Source: Alphaproteobacteria bacterium
GTDB lineage: Bacteria > Pseudomonadota > Alphaproteobacteria > Rhizobiales > Rhizobiaceae
Assembly: GCA_030428345.1 (NCBI GenBank)
Contig: JAUIBM010000075.1
Location: forward strand, 1-9,336
DNA length: 9,336 nt
Direction: 5' to 3'
The notes beneath the pieces are model-generated. The model did no database searches and was not told the DNA's origin. It saw nothing but the letters and a program-made list of their open reading frames with translations. Shown here in pieces: positions 6,213-9,336 of this stretch (its first letter is position 1; every line of letters begins with the position of its first letter). The position numbers and the translations under genes were made by a program.

Positions 6213-7815
6213 TATCCGTCTCCTGTAGGCGATACATCCTTGGAACCGCGCCGATCAGCGCGCGGGTATATTCGTGCCGGGGGGCGCGGAAGACCTCCAC
6301 CGTGGTGCCGCGCTCCACGATCTTGCCGGCGGTCATGACGATCACGTCGTCGCAGACATATTTCGCGAGGCTCAGATCGTGGGTGATGAAGATGATCGAG
6401 CAGCGGTGCTCGCGCCTGAGCTTCAGGAACACCTCGAGAACTCCGTCGCGCGTCTCCGCATCGAGCGCGGAAACCGCCTCGTCGGCGATCAGCAGCCGGG
6501 GACGCGGTGCGATGGCGCGCGCGATCGCCACGCGCTGGCGCTGGCCGCCGGAGAGCTGGTGCGGATAGCGAACGCCCATTCCCGCATCGAGCCCTGTCGC
6601 CTCGAGCGCCTCGGCCACCCGCGCCGCCACCTCCGCCGGGCCGAGTTCCCGGCGAATGGCGTAGAGGCTTTCGGCTACGATATCCCTGATGCGCCAGCGC
6701 GGGTTGAGACTGGCGCCCGGATCCTGGAAGACATACTGCACCTGGGGCCGCAGATGGTCGCGTTCGGCGCGCGTCAATGACGAGACGTCGCGCCCGAGAA
6801 GCTCGATCACGCCATGCTGTGGCTTGCGCAACTGGACCAGCGCCCGCGCCAGGGTCGACTTGCCCGATCCCGATTCGCCGACCACTCCCAGAATGCGGCC
6901 TGCTTTCATCTCAAAGGAGATGCCGTCGACCGCCCTGACCTCGCGATCGCCTGAACGCCGCCCGCCATAGACATGGCTGAAGCCGGTCACCCGTAGGGCG
7001 GTCTCCGCCGGGCGGTCGGAGGTTTCGGCGAGGCCGCGGAACCGCGCCAGCGCCGTGGAGCGCTGGATCAATTCGCGCGAGTATTCGTGCGATGGATGTT
7101 CGATAACCTGCTCGCGCGTGCCCGTCTCGACGATGTCTCCGTCGCGCATGACGACGATGCGGTCGGCGATCTCCGCAGCAAGCCCGATATCGTGCGTAAT
7201 GAACAGCATGGCGACGCCGTGTTCGCGGGTCAGCGCCATCAGCAGAGACACGATCTCCTTCTGGATGGTCACGTCGAGGGCGGAGGTCGGTTCGTCGGCG
7301 ATGAGGAGCTTCGGCCGGTTGGCGATCGCCATCGCGATGACCACCCGCTGGCGCTGGCCGCCCGACAATTCGTGCGGGAAGGAATCTGCGCGCACGCCCT
7401 GCTGGGCGAGACCGACCTGGCGAAGCAATTCGCCCACCTCCCGCTCCATCTCGCCCGAAGAGAGCGATCGGTGATAGGAGATCCCCTCCCCGATCTGCCG
7501 GCCGATCGTCATCAGCGGATTGAGCGCCGACAGGGGTTCCTGAAACACGAAGCCGATGTCGCCGCCGCGCAGCGAGCGAACCTCGCGGCGCGACAGCCTG
7601 GTGACGTCGCGGCCGTCGAAGATCACCTCGCCGGATGGCGTCATCATCCTTGGCAGCAGATCGATCACGGCAGAAGCGGTGAGCGACTTGCCCGATCCGG
7701 ACCGTCCGACGACGACGACCGTCTCGCCCCTGGCGACCTGCAGGTCGATGCCATTGATCAACTGCTGGCCGGCGAAAGAGACCTTGAAATCGCGGATGTC
7801 GAGAAGCGCGGTCAT
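6202..7815 (-). CDS. Fused two-domain ATPase of a dipeptide/oligopeptide-type ABC importer (DppD-DppF type)
   Basis: This 537-residue protein carries both nucleotide-binding domains of the transporter in one chain, like GsiA or YejF. Domain 1: Walker A GRSGSGKS (37-44), Q-loop Q92, signature LSGGQ (150-154), Walker B LLIADEP (E175), switch H208. Domain 2: GESGSGKS (313-320), Q364, LSGGQ (421-425), LLIADEA (E446), H479. Each domain ends with the family's HEY-x-R-x-L tail (HPSHEYSREL, APRHEYTRAL). Both sites look catalytically intact. Domain 2 reads DEAVSALD instead of the near-universal DEPTSALD, a mild oddity outside the catalytic residues. The ATG at 7815 is chosen because GGAGG lies seven bases upstream and because it overlaps the permease stop as ATGA; the frame continues further upstream but only as a shadow of the permease gene. 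It energises the two permeases encoded just before it. Confidence 0.95.
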   Translation of the reverse strand: MTALLDIRDFKVSFAGQQLINGIDLQVARGETVVVVGRSGSGKSLTASAVIDLLPRMMTPSGEVIFDGRDVTRLSRREVRSLRGGDIGFVFQEPLSALNPLMTIGRQIGEGISYHRSLSSGEMEREVGELLRQVGLAQQGVRADSFPHELSGGQRQRVVIAMAIANRPKLLIADEPTSALDVTIQKEIVSLLMALTREHGVAMLFITHDIGLAAEIADRIVVMRDGDIVETGTREQVIEHPSHEYSRELIQRSTALARFRGLAETSDRPAETALRVTGFSHVYGGRRSGDREVRAVDGISFEMKAGRILGVVGESGSGKSTLARALVQLRKPQHGVIELLGRDVSSLTRAERDHLRPQVQYVFQDPGASLNPRWRIRDIVAESLYAIRRELGPAEVAARVAEALEATGLDAGMGVRYPHQLSGGQRQRVAIARAIAPRPRLLIADEAVSALDAETRDGVLEVFLKLRREHRCSIIFITHDLSLAKYVCDDVIVMTAGKIVERGTTVEVFRAPRHEYTRALIGAVPRMYRLQETDNDR

Positions 7816-8699
7816 GCCTTTGCCTCCGGTCCGGGAGCGAGTTGGGCGTCCTCGCGCAGCGCGACGGAAAGCGTCGGGTCGAGCCGTTCGCGCATGTGAT
7901 CGCCGACCGCATTGATGACGTAGACCGTCACCGCGACGAAGGCGCCGGGAAAGACGATGGTCCAGGGCGCGACGACGAAGACGTCCTTGCCGATGGCGAT
8001 CATGTTGCCCCAGCTCGGAATCTCCGGCGGTACGCCCGCGCCGAGGAAGCTCAGCGCGGCTTCGGCCATGATGACATGGGCGAACAGGAAGGTGGCGTGA
8101 ACGAGGATCACCGGCAGCACATTGGGCAGGATGTGCAAGACAAGGATCTGCCAGTGTGGCCTGCCATTCAGGCGCGCCGCCTCGACATAGGGTTGGGCCG
8201 CGATGGCGAAGACGGCGCTGCGCACGATGCGCGAGACGCCGGGCAATTCGGCGACCGCGATCGCGAAGATCACGACGACGAATCCGGCGCCCATTATCGA
8301 GGACAGCGCGATGGCCAGGAGGATGGTCGGCATGGTCATCAGCGCGTCCATGAAACGCATGCCGAAGAGATCGAAAAGCGGAGAATAGCCCGCCAGGAGG
8401 CCGATCAGCCCACCGGCCACGCAGGTAAGCAGGGTGGTGATCACGGCGACGAAAAGCGACACGCGCGCGCCATAGATGCAGCGGCTGAAGATGTCGCGGC
8501 CGAGCTGGTCGGTGCCGAACAGCGCCTCGGTCGAGGGCGCCTTCATCCGCATCAGCGGGTCGATGTAATAGGGGTCGGTCAGGCGCAGCACGGAAAGCAC
8601 GGCGAGCGCCAGGATGGCGATGATGGTGATCGCGACCAGCACCCCGACGCTGCCGCGCGGCAGGAGCCGGAAGGGGGCCAGCAGAAGATGTCGGTCCAC
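7812..8699 (-). CDS. DppC/OppC-type permease subunit of the peptide ABC importer
   Basis: This is one of the two membrane subunits of the importer, about 295 residues. The N-terminal part has the OppC-type first membrane span, then FGTDQLGRDIFSRCIYGARVSL, a hallmark of the DppC half. The EAA loop that contacts the ATPase is clear at about residues 173-194 (EAARLNGRPHWQILVLHILPN), followed by AEAALSFLGAGV and PSWGNMI, both typical of the family. About six membrane spans are expected. The start is uncertain: the frame is open to a TTG at 8717 that overlaps the upstream stop, but the GTG at 8699 has GGAG seven bases before it, so I prefer GTG. The stop overlaps the ATPase start by four bases (ATGA), a sign of tight coupling. 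Family membership is certain; peptide as substrate is inferred. Confidence 0.93.
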   Translation of the reverse strand: MDRHLLLAPFRLLPRGSVGVLVAITIIAILALAVLSVLRLTDPYYIDPLMRMKAPSTEALFGTDQLGRDIFSRCIYGARVSLFVAVITTLLTCVAGGLIGLLAGYSPLFDLFGMRFMDALMTMPTILLAIALSSIMGAGFVVVIFAIAVAELPGVSRIVRSAVFAIAAQPYVEAARLNGRPHWQILVLHILPNVLPVILVHATFLFAHVIMAEAALSFLGAGVPPEIPSWGNMIAIGKDVFVVAPWTIVFPGAFVAVTVYVINAVGDHMRERLDPTLSVALREDAQLAPGPEAKA

Positions 8700-8706
8700 G
8701 GTTCGG

Positions 8707-8710
8707 CTCC
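8707..8710 (-). promoter_or_regulatory. Ribosome binding site supporting the GTG start of the DppC-type permease
   Basis: GGAG on the minus strand is seven bases before GTG at 8699. The competing TTG at 8717 overlaps the previous stop codon and has only CCACC-like sequence upstream. Coupled re-initiation at TTG cannot be excluded; the difference is six residues. Confidence 0.5.
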
Positions 8711-8713
8711 GGT

Positions 8714-9336
8714 TCAAGAGGTGGTCGTCGTGCGCGGATCGAGCACGACATAGACAATGTCGAGAAGGACATTGACGACGAGATTGATGATCACGAACAG
8801 GATCAGGATGCCCTGCAGCACCGGAAAGTCGCGGTTCGAGATGGCGCCGACGAGCAATCGCCCGATCCCCGGCAGGGAGAACACGGTCTCGATGATGATC
8901 ACGCCGTTGATCAGGTTGAGGAAGGCCAGCCCGATCACCGCGATGATGGCCGGCGCGGCATTGCGGAGCGCATGGCGGGTGATGACGCGAAACTCGGGCG
9001 CCCCCTTTGCCCGGGCGGTGCGGACGAAATCGCGGGCGAGCTGCTCGATCATCGAAACGCGAGTGATGCGCGACATGAAGGCGATGGAATGCAGCGTCAC
9101 GGCAATGGCCGGCAGCGCCAGATGCCGCAGGAACTTCACCGGCCCCTCCTGGATCGAAGTGTAGCCCTGCACGGGCAGAAGCTGCATCTTCAGGGACAGG
9201 AAATAGATGAGCAGATAGCCGACCAGGAAGACCGGCAGCGAGATGAGCACGCCGGTAAACGCCACGAAGAAGCGGTCGGAGCGCGTTCCCTGAACCGCGC
9301 CGGTGAAACAGCCCAGCGGCACGGCGATAACGATGG
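8714..9336 (-). CDS. DppB/OppB-type permease subunit of the peptide ABC importer (5' end cut off)
   Basis: About 206 C-terminal residues of the other membrane subunit are present. The frame is open to the right-hand edge, with residues IVIAVPLG before the GTG at 9322, so that GTG is internal and about a third of the usual 310-340 residues is missing. Landmarks of the DppB half are all in place: the EAA loop DFVRTARAKGAPEFRVITRH and HALRNAAPAII, then ETVFSLPGIGRLLVGAISNRD, and the closing DIVYVVLDPR. Several hydrophobic spans alternate with these loops. The next gene starts within or 14 bases after its stop, so the two permeases are co-translated. The binding protein normally encoded with this system is not seen in the window; it may lie upstream of this gene, to the right. 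Confidence 0.94.
   Translation of the reverse strand, partial: IVIAVPLGCFTGAVQGTRSDRFFVAFTGVLISLPVFLVGYLLIYFLSLKMQLLPVQGYTSIQEGPVKFLRHLALPAIAVTLHSIAFMSRITRVSMIEQLARDFVRTARAKGAPEFRVITRHALRNAAPAIIAVIGLAFLNLINGVIIIETVFSLPGIGRLLVGAISNRDFPVLQGILILFVIINLVVNVLLDIVYVVLDPRTTTTS

Noticed and set aside
7816..8772. Possible long N-terminal extension of the fused ATPase
   Set aside because: The residues are an R/A/H-rich shadow of the permease gene; ATG at 7815 has GGAGG at the right distance and begins at the normal domain start.
1..9336. tRNA or rRNA genes, CRISPR arrays, insertion sequences, integrases, attachment sites, toxin-antitoxin or defence genes
   Set aside because: Nothing in the reading frames or repeats supports any of these; the window is filled by transport and catabolic genes with short gaps.

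Overview
The window is GC-rich, densely packed bacterial DNA with short intergenic gaps, several overlapping stop/start codons and good Shine-Dalgarno (SD) sites. The gene content fits an alphaproteobacterium, probably Hyphomicrobiales (a Mesorhizobium/Phyllobacterium/Brucella-like relative): a tripartite tricarboxylate transporter (TTT), an FCD-type GntR regulator, a D-aminopeptidase-like enzyme and a peptide ABC transporter with fused ATPases. The taxonomic call is inference from gene content and composition. There are no RNA genes, insertion sequences, phage genes or CRISPR arrays. Both ends cut through genes.

Left, plus strand (1-3607): the C-terminal two thirds of a TctA-type membrane subunit, then a TctC/Bug-type periplasmic binding protein (start and stop overlap as ATGA), then a 130-base gap with two strong potential hairpins, then a leaderless, hence probably cytoplasmic, sulfatase with an intact C-x-P-x-R formylglycine motif. 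Read together, this looks like a module that imports a small organic anion and may remove a sulfate ester inside the cell.

Middle (3608-3689): the plus-strand and minus-strand units converge on a short gap holding two hairpins, probably a two-way transcription end.

Right, minus strand (9336 down to 3690): dppB-like permease (cut by the window edge), dppC-like permease, a single polypeptide with two ATPase domains (DppD-DppF type), a three-domain serine hydrolase of the D-aminopeptidase (DAP, family S12) group, then an FCD GntR regulator. The first four genes abut or overlap and surely form one operon. The regulator follows after 138 bases that include a 6-4-6 inverted repeat. The natural reading is import of a peptide or amide (possibly with D-residues) and its cytoplasmic hydrolysis, similar in layout to the E. 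coli ddp operon. The binding protein of this ABC system is not in the window and probably lies to the right.

Most of the window is ordinary catabolic cargo. The points most worth a second look are the hydrolase's changed active-site motifs (K-G-G and Y-Q-S where the studied DAP has H-G-G and Y-x-N), the hairpin cluster with three copies of one arm upstream of the sulfatase, the inverted repeat before the regulator gene, and the pairing of a TTT transporter with an intracellular sulfatase. I did not find a clearly new kind of system.
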